A stretch of 21,548 nucleotides of DNA from JBLIOB01 sp047639575 (lineage in GTDB: Bacteria; Bacteroidota; Bacteroidia; Flavobacteriales_D; Parvicellaceae). The stretch covers positions 1-21,548 of the forward strand of contig JBLIOB010000038.1 in NCBI GenBank assembly GCA_047639575.1. The letters run 5' to 3'. Below, piece by piece: positions 1 to 7,793 of the stretch. Position 1 is the stretch's first letter; each line of letters begins with the position of its first letter. A model generated the notes under the pieces. It was given only the letters and a program-made list of their open reading frames with translations. It was not told the origin of the DNA and did no database searches. The translations under genes and the position numbers were made by a program.

Positions 1-1066
1 TATTTTTCAGATGTATCAATCCTTTTAAAAGCACCGAATCTTTAAGCAGCATAAACTCGACCCTAGCTATCCTCAAGTGTAAGCTCAATAGCGAATCAGC
101 CACCGTATGCCTCATGTCGTCCACATACTCTTTTACTAATTTATTAGGTATTACTACAGAATTTAAAAATTCAAATGACGAGGTTTGAAAATCAAGGCAT
201 TCTTCAAGTTTGCTAATTTTCTCTTTCCCATTCGGGAGATGCTCTAGCTTCAAATTCAAATTTTCTGAATGAAAATAATCTCTTAACCCTGCAGCTAGTT
301 TATTCCTATCGTTAAACTCATAGGCATGACTTCCAGACAAATACTCTTGATATACTACCTGATTATCTCTCCAGGATTTGATCGAATCATTATAATTGAT
401 TGGTTTAGACCCTTTGCCCATGACTTCTCTAATCTTTTCTGATTCATACCTGAATACTTTTAAAGAAACTGGTTGTTCAAGTAATTGCCACATCGGGTCT
501 TCTGGTACATGTGTAATTACAAACTCTTCTGGATCCGTGGTAAACCAATGATCATTTACTTTTTTCTCAAATTTCTTAAAATGAAAGCCTGATCTTATAT
601 ATCCACTGCCCCAAGTTACATCTACTAATTTCCACTTCTTGTTGATTTTAACAACATTCCATGCGTGTAAGCCCATGTCATCGTTGGTTAACTTACCATT
701 TACTTTGGTATAACCTGAAACATAATTGCACTCGAATCCAACCGTTTCACACATCGTAAGAAATAAATACGCGTAGCCAGCGCACACCGCTTTTTTCTTT
801 TCTACAACATCGTTCGGCTTGAAATTACTTTTCTTTCCTTTTTTGAATGCACGGTAGTCGTACTCAATCTGATTGCAAATCCACAGGTAGATCGCCTTCA
901 CCTTTTCCTCCTCCGTTTCTTTATTCTCTACCAGACATTTCGCAATTTGATCAGACGTACCCTGGCAGATAATTGTTTCATTACTCCCTATTGCGCCTTG
1001 AGCACTTACAACGCTATTTGTAAACATCAAAAGAACTAGAAGGACTATTAACAGAGAGTTATTCAA
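1..1066 (-). CDS. Secreted transglutaminase-fold protein, partial at the left edge
   Basis: The reading frame is open from a TTG at 1066 to the window edge, about 355 residues, with the C terminus missing. Residues 1-23 are a hydrophobic signal peptide ending VVSAQ, so the protein is probably exported. A transglutaminase-like core follows with all three catalytic residues in the expected contexts: Cys95 in KAVCAGYAYLF, His134 in GLHAWN and Asp149 in KLVDVTWGSG. Bacterial members of this fold act as cysteine proteases, crosslinkers or peptide-processing enzymes; the substrate here cannot be told. The part after about residue 180 is rich in charged and leucine residues and is not recognised. 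I chose TTG because the only nearby ATG (1027) would cut the signal peptide down to a few residues, and an in-frame TAA lies four codons upstream of the TTG. The gap to the upstream DUF6913-like gene is 55 bases, so co-transcription is possible. Confidence 0.82.
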   Translation of the reverse strand, partial: MNNSLLIVLLVLLMFTNSVVSAQGAIGSNETIICQGTSDQIAKCLVENKETEEEKVKAIYLWICNQIEYDYRAFKKGKKSNFKPNDVVEKKKAVCAGYAYLFLTMCETVGFECNYVSGYTKVNGKLTNDDMGLHAWNVVKINKKWKLVDVTWGSGYIRSGFHFKKFEKKVNDHWFTTDPEEFVITHVPEDPMWQLLEQPVSLKVFRYESEKIREVMGKGSKPINYNDSIKSWRDNQVVYQEYLSGSHAYEFNDRNKLAAGLRDYFHSENLNLKLEHLPNGKEKISKLEECLDFQTSSFEFLNSVVIPNKLVKEYVDDMRHTVADSLLSLHLRIARVEFMLLKDSVLLKGLIHLKN

Positions 1067-1121
1067 GGATTGGGTGAATTATTAATAATACTGTTCGCTA
1101 CTACAAGCAAATCAATCTAGT

Positions 1122-1667
1122 TTAAATTTTGATCATCCCGATATATTTATCAATCAGTTCCATGTAATGATTCAAGTCCTCATTCTCAATGGCGATAAGT
1201 AAATCGTAATAAGGTTCATTGCTTTTTGCATATTTCCCAACTTTGAATTTAGCCTTTGACTTTTCTAATACAAATCGCAATGGGACGCAATCGTAATCGG
1301 TGAAATCTATCAATAAGTCAAATGGTTGTTCCACAAAATTATCCACAGCTTTTGCACTGGGTTTTCCAAACCAATTTAAGTCCTTTTTCAAAAAGAAATC
1401 TGACTCTAACCCATGACTTACAAAAGCAGGAGCAACTTTCTCATCTGAATATCCTAAGGCGATCATATGACGTTGTCCGTACTTCTTTTTAACTTCCTTG
1501 ATGTACCATTTGACGTGTTTGAGTGAACGTTCGTCATCAATTTTATAGATAATTGCGATGTGTTTAGCCGTATCCCAATTACATGATTGAATTTTACGGG
1601 CATTCCTTCCCTGTTTCTTTAGGAAATGCTTGCCTGCTTTTATTCTCATATCACCTACAACACCCAT
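1122..1667 (-). CDS. DUF6913-like conserved Bacteroidota protein
   Basis: This encodes a 181-residue soluble protein with no signal peptide or membrane segment. It resembles the short uncharacterised Bacteroidota family that I recall as DUF6913, often found next to ligA; that name is from memory and was not searched. Visible features are a basic N terminus (residues 7-25), a central strand-like segment around DLLIDFTDYDCVPLRFVL and a C-terminal acidic helix ending in MELIDKYIGMIKI. No catalytic motif is evident. The ATG directly abuts the ligA stop codon (TAG then ATG), which suggests translational coupling. A second in-frame ATG at codon 7 (MRIKAGKHF) could be the true start, because homologues as I recall them begin at a basic stretch like this. 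The function is unknown. Confidence 0.7.
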   Translation of the reverse strand: MGVVGDMRIKAGKHFLKKQGRNARKIQSCNWDTAKHIAIIYKIDDERSLKHVKWYIKEVKKKYGQRHMIALGYSDEKVAPAFVSHGLESDFFLKKDLNWFGKPSAKAVDNFVEQPFDLLIDFTDYDCVPLRFVLEKSKAKFKVGKYAKSNEPYYDLLIAIENEDLNHYMELIDKYIGMIKI

Positions 1668-3677
1668 CTACTCAATCATTTTCAAATACTCTATTTCAGA
1701 AATAAGTTTTACTCCAAGTTTTTCTGCTTTCTCCAACTTACTCGGTCCCATCTTTTCTCCGGCAACTAAATAATCTGTTTTTGCAGAAACAGAGCTCGCT
1801 AATTTACCACCATTTATTTCAATTGACTTTTTCAAATCGTTCCTGGATATTTCATAAAAAACACCCGACACAACCATCACAAGCCCAGAGAGTTTGTCAG
1901 ACGCTCCTTCGATCTCCTCTTCTACTATAATAAAGTTCAGGCCATGATCTCGGAGCCGCTGAAGAACTATTTGATTATACTCTATTTCAAAGAATTCAAC
2001 AACAGATTCAGCAATTCGTTCACCAATTTCATCTACTTCTACTAACTCTTCAGCTGTAGCAACTATAATTGCATCAATATTTTTAAAGTGTTTGGCTAAT
2101 TTTTTCGCGACAGTTTCCCCTACATACCTAATCCCTAAGGCAAACAGTACCGTTTCAAATGGAATCGCTTTAGATGCTGAAACTCCCTGAATCAAATTAT
2201 CTGCCGATTTTTCAGCCATTCGTTCGATTGGTAAAATCTGCTCTTTGGTTAAGTCAAAGAGATCAGCTATATTTTCGATCAATCCTTCTTCATATAGTTG
2301 GATTACAGTTTCCGCACCCAATCCGTCAATGTCCATGGCTTTGCGAGATATGAAATGCTCAATTCTCCCAGTAACTTGTGGTGGACAACCATATTCATTC
2401 GGACAATAATGATGTGCTTCCCCTTCTTTCCTAACTAATTCAGTTTCGCATTCAGGACAGTTTACAGCGTATATTGTTGGGGTAGCTGAATTAGTTCTTT
2501 TATCAAGATCGACACCCACGACTTTAGGTATAATTTCTCCTCCCTTTTCTACAAATACTTGATCGCCTATCCGTAAATCTAGTTTTGCAATTTGATCTGC
2601 GTTATGCAATGAGGCCCGCTTTACAATTGTTCCCGCTAACAATATTGGAGATAAATTTGCTACCGGTGTAATGGCTCCCGTTCTACCTATTTGATAAGTT
2701 ATTGATAATAATTCCGTAGATAATTGTTCAGCTTTAAACTTATAGGCAATGGCCCAACGTGGGGACTTAGCCGTATATCCAAGCTCTTCCTGCTTATCGT
2801 AATTATTAACTTTGATAACAATTCCATCAATTTCAAAAGGAAGGTTATGCCGTTCAATATCCCAATAATCGATGAACTCCATAATACCTTCAATAGTACT
2901 GGTCCGCTTTATAAGCCTATTCTCTTCTTGAGGAACTTTAAAACCCCACGTTTCGGCCTTACTCAAACCTTCAAAATGGGATTGATAAGGTAAATTTTCA
3001 CCATGTAAAGAATATAGAAAACAATCCAATCCTCTTTCAGCCACAACAGAAGAATCTTGTAGTTTTAGCGTCCCTGATGCGGTATTCCTGGGGTTCATGT
3101 ATTCTGGTTCATTTGCCTCTCTTCGCTTGGCATTCAATGCTTCAAAATTCTCTAGTGGAAAATAAATCTCCCCTCTTATCTCAAACGCTGCCGGGAATTC
3201 GCCTCGGAGCGTTAAGGGAACTGTTTTGATCGTCCGCACATTTGCAGTGACATCTTCACCCTTCGAACCATCACCTCTGGTTATAGCTCGTACCAATTTT
3301 CCGTTCTGGTAGGTTAACCCAATAGCGCAGCCATCATATTTCAATTCACAGACATACTCAATGTCAGACTCAACTTGTTTTTTCGCCCTTACTTCAAATT
3401 CCGCAATCTCCTCTTTAGAGTAGCTGTTACTTAACGAAAGCATCGGATATTTATGTGCGATTGTCTCGAATTTCTTTGTAATATCTCCTCCAACTCGCTT
3501 AGTTGGTGAATTGAGATCAGCCAAATCAGGATACTTCTCCTCTAGCTCTTGGAGCTCTTTTAGGAGCATATCAAAATCATAGTCGGAAATAGTCGGACTA
3601 CTTGAAACATAATAATTGTAATTATGCTGATTTAATTGAGAAGTTAAATCGTCAATCCTCTGCTTGTTCCCATCCAT
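1668..3677 (-). CDS. ligA: NAD-dependent DNA ligase LigA
   Basis: This seals nicks in duplex DNA using NAD+ as AMP donor, joining Okazaki fragments and finishing repair. From the ATG at 3677 it is 669 residues, normal for the family. Domain order is visible: an N-terminal Ia/adenylation region with the nucleotidyl-lysine motif KYDG (Lys113), then GDGSKGEDVT, the NPRNTASGTLK segment and EIDGIVIK. An OB fold is followed by a four-cysteine zinc finger (Cys407, 410, 425, 431), helix-hairpin-helix repeats to about residue 560 and a C-terminal BRCT domain from about 590. A TTG two codons upstream (3683) is possible, but the ATG is preferred. The start lies inside the end of the upstream beta-barrel gene (26-base overlap), and the stop abuts the next gene, so it appears to sit within an operon. 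Confidence 0.98.
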   Translation of the reverse strand: MDGNKQRIDDLTSQLNQHNYNYYVSSSPTISDYDFDMLLKELQELEEKYPDLADLNSPTKRVGGDITKKFETIAHKYPMLSLSNSYSKEEIAEFEVRAKKQVESDIEYVCELKYDGCAIGLTYQNGKLVRAITRGDGSKGEDVTANVRTIKTVPLTLRGEFPAAFEIRGEIYFPLENFEALNAKRREANEPEYMNPRNTASGTLKLQDSSVVAERGLDCFLYSLHGENLPYQSHFEGLSKAETWGFKVPQEENRLIKRTSTIEGIMEFIDYWDIERHNLPFEIDGIVIKVNNYDKQEELGYTAKSPRWAIAYKFKAEQLSTELLSITYQIGRTGAITPVANLSPILLAGTIVKRASLHNADQIAKLDLRIGDQVFVEKGGEIIPKVVGVDLDKRTNSATPTIYAVNCPECETELVRKEGEAHHYCPNEYGCPPQVTGRIEHFISRKAMDIDGLGAETVIQLYEEGLIENIADLFDLTKEQILPIERMAEKSADNLIQGVSASKAIPFETVLFALGIRYVGETVAKKLAKHFKNIDAIIVATAEELVEVDEIGERIAESVVEFFEIEYNQIVLQRLRDHGLNFIIVEEEIEGASDKLSGLVMVVSGVFYEISRNDLKKSIEINGGKLASSVSAKTDYLVAGEKMGPSKLEKAEKLGVKLISEIEYLKMIE

Positions 3678-4344
3678 CGTCAATCGGCTTTTTAAACGCT
3701 AGTTTATATATCACACCAAACATCACTTTTGCTTGAAAAATAAGGACTAGACCACCAAAAGCCCTTCTGGCATTCGCATCAGGTGTAAGTATTCCACGAT
3801 ACCCAGCTCCGGCTCCAATTGCAAACCATCTGAAAATCTTAAAATTCGCCACTCCTGAAATTTCATAAAGGCCAACATCGCCTGTGAAATAGTCAGTAAA
3901 ACCGGTTCCGGTAGAGTCTTGGAATTTGTAGGCCGCAGTTACTGTTGACCTTCCTAAATGAAAAGGTGTACTTAGACTCAGTCTCTTGCTGGTGTACCAT
4001 ACTGGCTCATAAAAAAAGCTACTATATCCAAAAGTATATCTAGTTGTATCGGATGCTGTTGGATAATCAGCAACTGGCAAATCAACCCCTTCCCTCATTA
4101 TTGGACTTTTAAGGAAATAAATTCCAATTCCAAACCTATGTTTTTTATTGAGGGTTGTGCCAATTTTTATTCCGGCTAAACCTGCCTTCTCTCCAAGCAC
4201 CCATGACGTTCTAGTATCAAATCCAAATAAAAATTTCCATTCGTTTTTTTTGCTGCTACTATCAGCCACACCCGTTGCACCTGTTTGCGCTGCGCTACTC
4301 AAGCACATCAACAAACCAATAACTATAACTATGGACTTATACAT
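3652..4344 (-). CDS. Small outer-membrane beta-barrel protein, function unknown
   Basis: From ATG 4344 this is 230 residues. An N-terminal signal peptide (hydrophobic stretch VIVIGLLMCL, then SSAAQ) is followed by alternating polar/hydrophobic strands rich in Gly, Tyr and Phe, such as FGIGIYFL, TRYTFGYSSFFYEP, STVTAAYKF, FAIGAGAGY and FGGLVLIFQAKVMFGVIYKL. This is typical of an 8-12 strand outer-membrane barrel. The C terminus has a short acidic tail rather than a terminal aromatic. A longer frame begins at a GTG (4371) but would put nine residues in front of the signal peptide, so the ATG is chosen. The start overlaps the prmC stop by 8 bases, and the end overlaps ligA. No specific family is recognised and no role can be inferred from the housekeeping neighbours. 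Confidence 0.72.
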   Translation of the reverse strand: MYKSIVIVIGLLMCLSSAAQTGATGVADSSSKKNEWKFLFGFDTRTSWVLGEKAGLAGIKIGTTLNKKHRFGIGIYFLKSPIMREGVDLPVADYPTASDTTRYTFGYSSFFYEPVWYTSKRLSLSTPFHLGRSTVTAAYKFQDSTGTGFTDYFTGDVGLYEISGVANFKIFRWFAIGAGAGYRGILTPDANARRAFGGLVLIFQAKVMFGVIYKLAFKKPIDDGWEQAED

Positions 4345-5191
4345 TTGCGGCAACAATTCGATTTTTCCCACTTAAATCTTTAATTATTCTAATATCCTTA
4401 AAATTTCTGATTTTAAGACATTCCATTACCTGAATTCCGTATTTCTCATTAATCTCGAAATACAATTTTCCGCCTACATTAAGATGACTCAGAGCGAAAT
4501 CAGCAATTCGCTCATAAAAAATAATTGGCTCGTTGTCATTTACAAACAAGGCTAATCCTGGCTCAAAGTCTAAGACATTAGAACTCATATCAGATCTTTC
4601 AGACGCTAGAACATATGGTGGATTACTAACAACAACATCAAATTTTTGATCTAATTCAGTCCAAAGCAAAATGTCCATTTCTACCAAATTCACCTTCACA
4701 GAATTTATTTCTGAATTGACAGCAACAATTTTTAATGCATTAGGGTCCACATCCAGCGCAACCACATCGGCACCACCCGTTGACTTTGCATAAGAAACAG
4801 AAATACAGCCTGATCCAGAACCTATATCAATTAATGATTGACCTATTTTATTTTCTTTAAGAACCAAATCAACAAGCTCTTCTGTCTCTGGCCGAGGAAT
4901 TAAAACATGTTCATTGACGATAAATTTCAATCCGTAAAATTCGGTTTCACCCAGCGCATATTGCAACGGACGGCCTTTTTCCATCTCCTTCAGGACTGAA
5001 CGGAATTTTAATAATTCGGATTCAGAGAGAGTTTCCTTAGCGTTGATTCTCCGATCAATGCTATTATAGCCAGTGAAATGAACGAATAAAATTCTCAGCA
5101 TGGCATCCACTTCTCTTTCTGGATACAAAGAAGCTAGGCCCTTCCTCATGTATTCCTCTACTGCTTCTATTGAATTCTCCTGTACAAACAC
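4337..5191 (-). CDS. prmC: Peptide chain release factor N5-glutamine methyltransferase PrmC
   Basis: PrmC methylates the glutamine of the GGQ motif in release factors RF1/RF2 using S-adenosylmethionine, which speeds translation termination. The 284-residue product has an N-terminal helical release-factor-binding domain (1-75) and the family signature LIPRPETEELV at 97-107. Next come the SAM-binding glycine loop DIGSGSGCISV (122-132), the acidic ribose-binding segment VVALDVDPNAL and the catalytic NPPYV motif (Asn190). The start codon is GTG; the next in-frame ATG (codon 15) would remove part of the N-terminal helix. The start sits in an inverted repeat (5183-5197). It is transcribed divergently from ribD with 60 bases between the two start codons. 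The stop overlaps the downstream barrel-protein start by 8 bases. Confidence 0.96.
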   Translation of the reverse strand: MFVQENSIEAVEEYMRKGLASLYPEREVDAMLRILFVHFTGYNSIDRRINAKETLSESELLKFRSVLKEMEKGRPLQYALGETEFYGLKFIVNEHVLIPRPETEELVDLVLKENKIGQSLIDIGSGSGCISVSYAKSTGGADVVALDVDPNALKIVAVNSEINSVKVNLVEMDILLWTELDQKFDVVVSNPPYVLASERSDMSSNVLDFEPGLALFVNDNEPIIFYERIADFALSHLNVGGKLYFEINEKYGIQVMECLKIRNFKDIRIIKDLSGKNRIVAANV

Positions 5192-5197
5192 TTTGTA
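5183..5197. repeat. Inverted repeat centred on the prmC start codon
   Basis: TACAAA and TTTGTA flank the three bases CAC, which are the GTG start codon of prmC on the minus strand. In prmC mRNA this could fold into a short hairpin with the start codon in the loop, or it could be a protein-binding site. The arms are AT-rich and only six bases, so chance is a real alternative. Confidence 0.4.
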
Positions 5198-5236
5198 AAG
5201 ATAACATCAAAAACACCCCAGTGATAGCATAATTTG

Positions 5237-5244
5237 TAAATTTG
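5237..5244 (+). promoter_or_regulatory. Candidate ribD promoter -7 element (TAAATTTG)
   Basis: TAAATTTG matches the Bacteroidota -7 consensus TAnnTTTG. It ends 7 bases before the ribD ATG, so transcription would start within a few bases of the start codon and the mRNA would be nearly leaderless. No convincing -33 TTTG lies at the usual spacing. The octamer TTTGTAAA overlaps this element (5233-5240) and recurs 41 bases upstream at 5192-5199. Confidence 0.5.
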
Positions 5245-5251
5245 CGAACTG

Positions 5252-6298
5252 ATGCCCGATCATGTTAAATATATGCACCGATGCCTTGAACTTGCTTCTG
5301 AAGGGTTAAGAGGTGCAATGCCTAATCCGGGAGTTGGAGCTGTACTGGTTGTAGACGACAAAATTATTGCTGAAGGGTATACTCAGAGGTACGGTTTTAA
5401 TCACGCAGAAGTAGAAGCCATCAACAATGTCAAGGACCGTAATCTGTTTTCTAAAGCCACATTGTACGTATCTCTCGAACCGTGCGCCCACTTTGGAAAG
5501 ACGCCCCCCTGCGCTGATTTAATTGTTGAAAAAGGCATTAAAAAAGTAGTTGTTGGATGTAAAGATCCATTTCAACAAGTTGATGGAAAAGGAATTGAGC
5601 GTCTTGAAAAAAATGGAATATCTGTGAACATGGGCGTTTTAGAGCAAGAATGCCTAGAATTAAACAAAAGATTTTTCACTTTCCATTTGAAGAACAGACC
5701 ATACATCACATTGAAATGGGCGCAAACTAAAGACGGGTTCATCGACAGAGACAGAACAACGGATGAAACTGGAATAAATTGGATTACCAGCAAAGAGACA
5801 AAGGCAATTACGCACCAATGGAGAACTGAAGAAAGCGCTATTCTAATAGGAACAAACACCGCTATAAATGATGATCCAAGTCTAACTGCAAGGGCTTTCA
5901 AAGGGGAAAACCCGACCCGGATTGTGATTGACAGAAAGGGCGTTCTAGACGAAAATTTAGCCCTATTCAATGGAGAAGTTAAAACGTTGGTATTGGCAGA
6001 ATCAGCATCAGTTGCTAAGCCCAACTCACAAACTTTAGTAATTGATTTCAATAACTTCATCACCTCGTTCAATCAAGCCATGGTTGAGCAAAACCTCTTA
6101 TCAGTTATGGTAGAAGGGGGAGCCAAACTTCTTCAAACTTTTATTGATGGAAAAAATTGGGATGAAGCTAAAGTATTAACTGGAAATGTTATGTTTGAGA
6201 ACGGCTTAAACGCACCAGACATCAATCGTGCAGGCAATCCAAGGTCAGAAAGAATAGAACAAGCTAACCATGATATGATCCAATTTTACTATGCTTGA
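5252..6298 (+). CDS. ribD: Bifunctional riboflavin biosynthesis deaminase/reductase RibD
   Basis: RibD catalyses two consecutive steps of riboflavin synthesis: deamination of the 2,5-diamino-6-ribosylamino-pyrimidinone phosphate, then NADPH-dependent reduction of the ribosyl chain. The 348-residue product has the N-terminal zinc deaminase domain (1-145) with His51 and Glu53 in HAEVEA, and Cys78 and Cys87 in the PCAHFGKTPPC motif. The C-terminal reductase domain begins near PYITLKWAQTKDGFID (about 148) and contains ILIGTNTAINDDPSLTAR and VEGGAKLLQ. The length is normal for the fused enzyme. ATG 5252 is taken as the start; ATG at codon 8 is a weaker alternative. The stop overlaps the transporter start by 8 bases. 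No other riboflavin genes are in the window. Confidence 0.97.
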   Translation: MPDHVKYMHRCLELASEGLRGAMPNPGVGAVLVVDDKIIAEGYTQRYGFNHAEVEAINNVKDRNLFSKATLYVSLEPCAHFGKTPPCADLIVEKGIKKVVVGCKDPFQQVDGKGIERLEKNGISVNMGVLEQECLELNKRFFTFHLKNRPYITLKWAQTKDGFIDRDRTTDETGINWITSKETKAITHQWRTEESAILIGTNTAINDDPSLTARAFKGENPTRIVIDRKGVLDENLALFNGEVKTLVLAESASVAKPNSQTLVIDFNNFITSFNQAMVEQNLLSVMVEGGAKLLQTFIDGKNWDEAKVLTGNVMFENGLNAPDINRAGNPRSERIEQANHDMIQFYYA

Positions 6299-7178
6299 TA
6301 TACTCTACACAGTAATCATATTTTCTGGCCTTATGGTGGCTTTTAAATTATTTGCAAAATTTGGAGTAGATAATTTACAAGCGATTTCCGTCAACTATTT
6401 AGTTGCTGGGGTCTGCGGAATCATTGCTATGGACGGTGAATTCAGCTTTATAGAAGCAGCAACCTCGTCCTATTTCCTTCCAGGAATAGCAATCGGAGTG
6501 CTATTCACAATAGTATTCAATGCAGTTGCTTTTGGAACTCAACGAATCGGAATTAGCGTTACGTCCGTTGCGAATAAAATCTCATTAGTCATACCGGTTT
6601 TGGGCGGAATACTAATTTTCAATGAAGATTCTGACATTCTAATTTTCGCTGGAATCACATTGGCTCTAGTGGCTATCTATCTTTCAACAGTTTCAAAAGG
6701 TAAATTGAATTTTGAGAAGAAATACCTTTGGATCTTACTGTTTATATTCTTCACGCAAGGTGCAGCAGATTTAATCTTCTTAATTGCCAAATACAAATGG
6801 GTTACTAATGAGGATAGCGCTTCATATTTTGCCATTATATTTTTAGCTTCTGGAATTCTGGGAGCAATCGCAGTTCTTATCAAGGTCATCAGAGGAAAAA
6901 CGAAAGTCAGGTTTAAGAATATTCTATGGGGAATAATTGTCGGAATCCCAAACTACTTTACCCTACATTTCTTCTTTAGCGCCTTAAAAAATGCGCCTTT
7001 AGAAAGCTCGCAAATTTACCCGTTGGTTAACATGGGAGTAATCGTTTTCTTAGCTGTTATTGGAGTTGTTTTATTTAAAGAAAAACTCTCTAAAACCAAC
7101 TGGATTGGTCTGTTTCTGGCTATTATCGCGATTGGCTTGATTGCTTTTTCAAAAAATATATTCGCCCTTTTTGGATAG
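6291..7178 (+). CDS. EamA/DMT-superfamily transporter
   Basis: The 295-residue protein is almost entirely hydrophobic, with about ten predicted membrane helices arranged as two repeats of five. The first half runs to about residue 135 and the second starts near YLWILLFIFFTQGAADLIF. The end of the first repeat carries GGILIFNEDSDILIFAGITL, and the second carries the equivalent VLFKEKLSKTNWIGLFLAI. This paired pattern is typical of EamA domains in the drug/metabolite transporter superfamily. Substrates in this family range from amino acids and nucleosides to vitamins and cannot be assigned here. Position directly after ribD might suggest riboflavin-related transport, but that is only inference from context. 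The start ATG is inside the ribD stop region (ATGCTTGA, 8-base overlap), and the end overlaps the YigZ start by 8 bases. Confidence 0.88.
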   Translation: MLDILYTVIIFSGLMVAFKLFAKFGVDNLQAISVNYLVAGVCGIIAMDGEFSFIEAATSSYFLPGIAIGVLFTIVFNAVAFGTQRIGISVTSVANKISLVIPVLGGILIFNEDSDILIFAGITLALVAIYLSTVSKGKLNFEKKYLWILLFIFFTQGAADLIFLIAKYKWVTNEDSASYFAIIFLASGILGAIAVLIKVIRGKTKVRFKNILWGIIVGIPNYFTLHFFFSALKNAPLESSQIYPLVNMGVIVFLAVIGVVLFKEKLSKTNWIGLFLAIIAIGLIAFSKNIFALFG

Positions 7179-7785
7179 CATCAAGGACACATATTTAACT
7201 ATCGACAAAAGCTCAAAGGCGGTTTTCAAGGAGAAGGGAAGCAAGTTCATATGCCTGGCATTCCCAGTATCATCTGAAGAAAAAGTAAAAGAAACAATCA
7301 AAGAACTGAGAGCCGAATATTACGATGCAGGACATCATTGCTATGGTTTCCGAATTGGATCAGACTATAAAACTTTTAGATTCTCAGACGATGGAGAACC
7401 TAGTGGTACAGCTGGAAAACCAATTTACGGACAAATCCAGTCGTTTGAATTAACCAATGTACTCGTTGTGGTCGTGCGCTATTTTGGCGGAACCAAGCTC
7501 GGAGTTGCAGGACTAATAAAAGCTTATCGAGATGGCGCCAAGATGGCATTAGCTGCTAACAATATCAAAGAAAAGCAGATTTCAAATGTTTACGAATTGA
7601 AGTTTGGGTATTCGAAAATGAACGAAATAATGAGAATCATAAAAGAATATGATTTAAACATTATCAAACAAGACTTCCAAACCTCGTGTTTGTTAGAGTT
7701 CGAGATCAGACTATCCAAAGTTGAAGAAGTAACCAACAAACTAGTAGGATTACAGTTTGAGCCGAATTACCTTCGCGAATCTTAA
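7171..7785 (+). CDS. YigZ/IMPACT family protein
   Basis: From TTG 7171 the product is 204 residues. It has the UPF0029/IMPACT fold: the N-terminal FKEKGSKFICLAFPV segment, a central GHHCYGFRIG, SDDGEPSGTAGKPI and the strongly conserved VVVVRYFGGTKLGVAGLIKAYRDGA. A C-terminal ferredoxin-like domain follows (from about 135). Bacterial members such as YigZ are linked to translation or peptidase regulation, but their biochemical role is not settled. Start choice: an upstream TTG (7141) adds ten residues, whereas TTG 7171 gives MDSIKDTYLTI, the N terminus expected for relatives. It also reproduces the 8-base overlap (TTGGATAG) seen at two other junctions in this window. It is followed after 8 bases by the peptidase gene. 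Confidence 0.9.
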   Translation: MDSIKDTYLTIDKSSKAVFKEKGSKFICLAFPVSSEEKVKETIKELRAEYYDAGHHCYGFRIGSDYKTFRFSDDGEPSGTAGKPIYGQIQSFELTNVLVVVVRYFGGTKLGVAGLIKAYRDGAKMALAANNIKEKQISNVYELKFGYSKMNEIMRIIKEYDLNIIKQDFQTSCLLEFEIRLSKVEEVTNKLVGLQFEPNYLRES

Positions 7786-7793
7786 CCCTATAA

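Noticed and set aside
1078..1089. ATTATTAATAAT palindrome upstream of the transglutaminase-fold gene.
   Set aside because: It consists only of A and T and is short; likely chance, though it may be part of a promoter region.
4345..4371. GTG start adding nine residues to the barrel protein.
   Set aside because: It would place a charged nonapeptide before a clear signal peptide; ATG 4344 fits better.
7141..7170. Longer YigZ start at TTG 7141.
   Set aside because: The added residues overlap the transporter's last membrane helix coding region and are not expected in the family; TTG 7171 gives a family-like N terminus.
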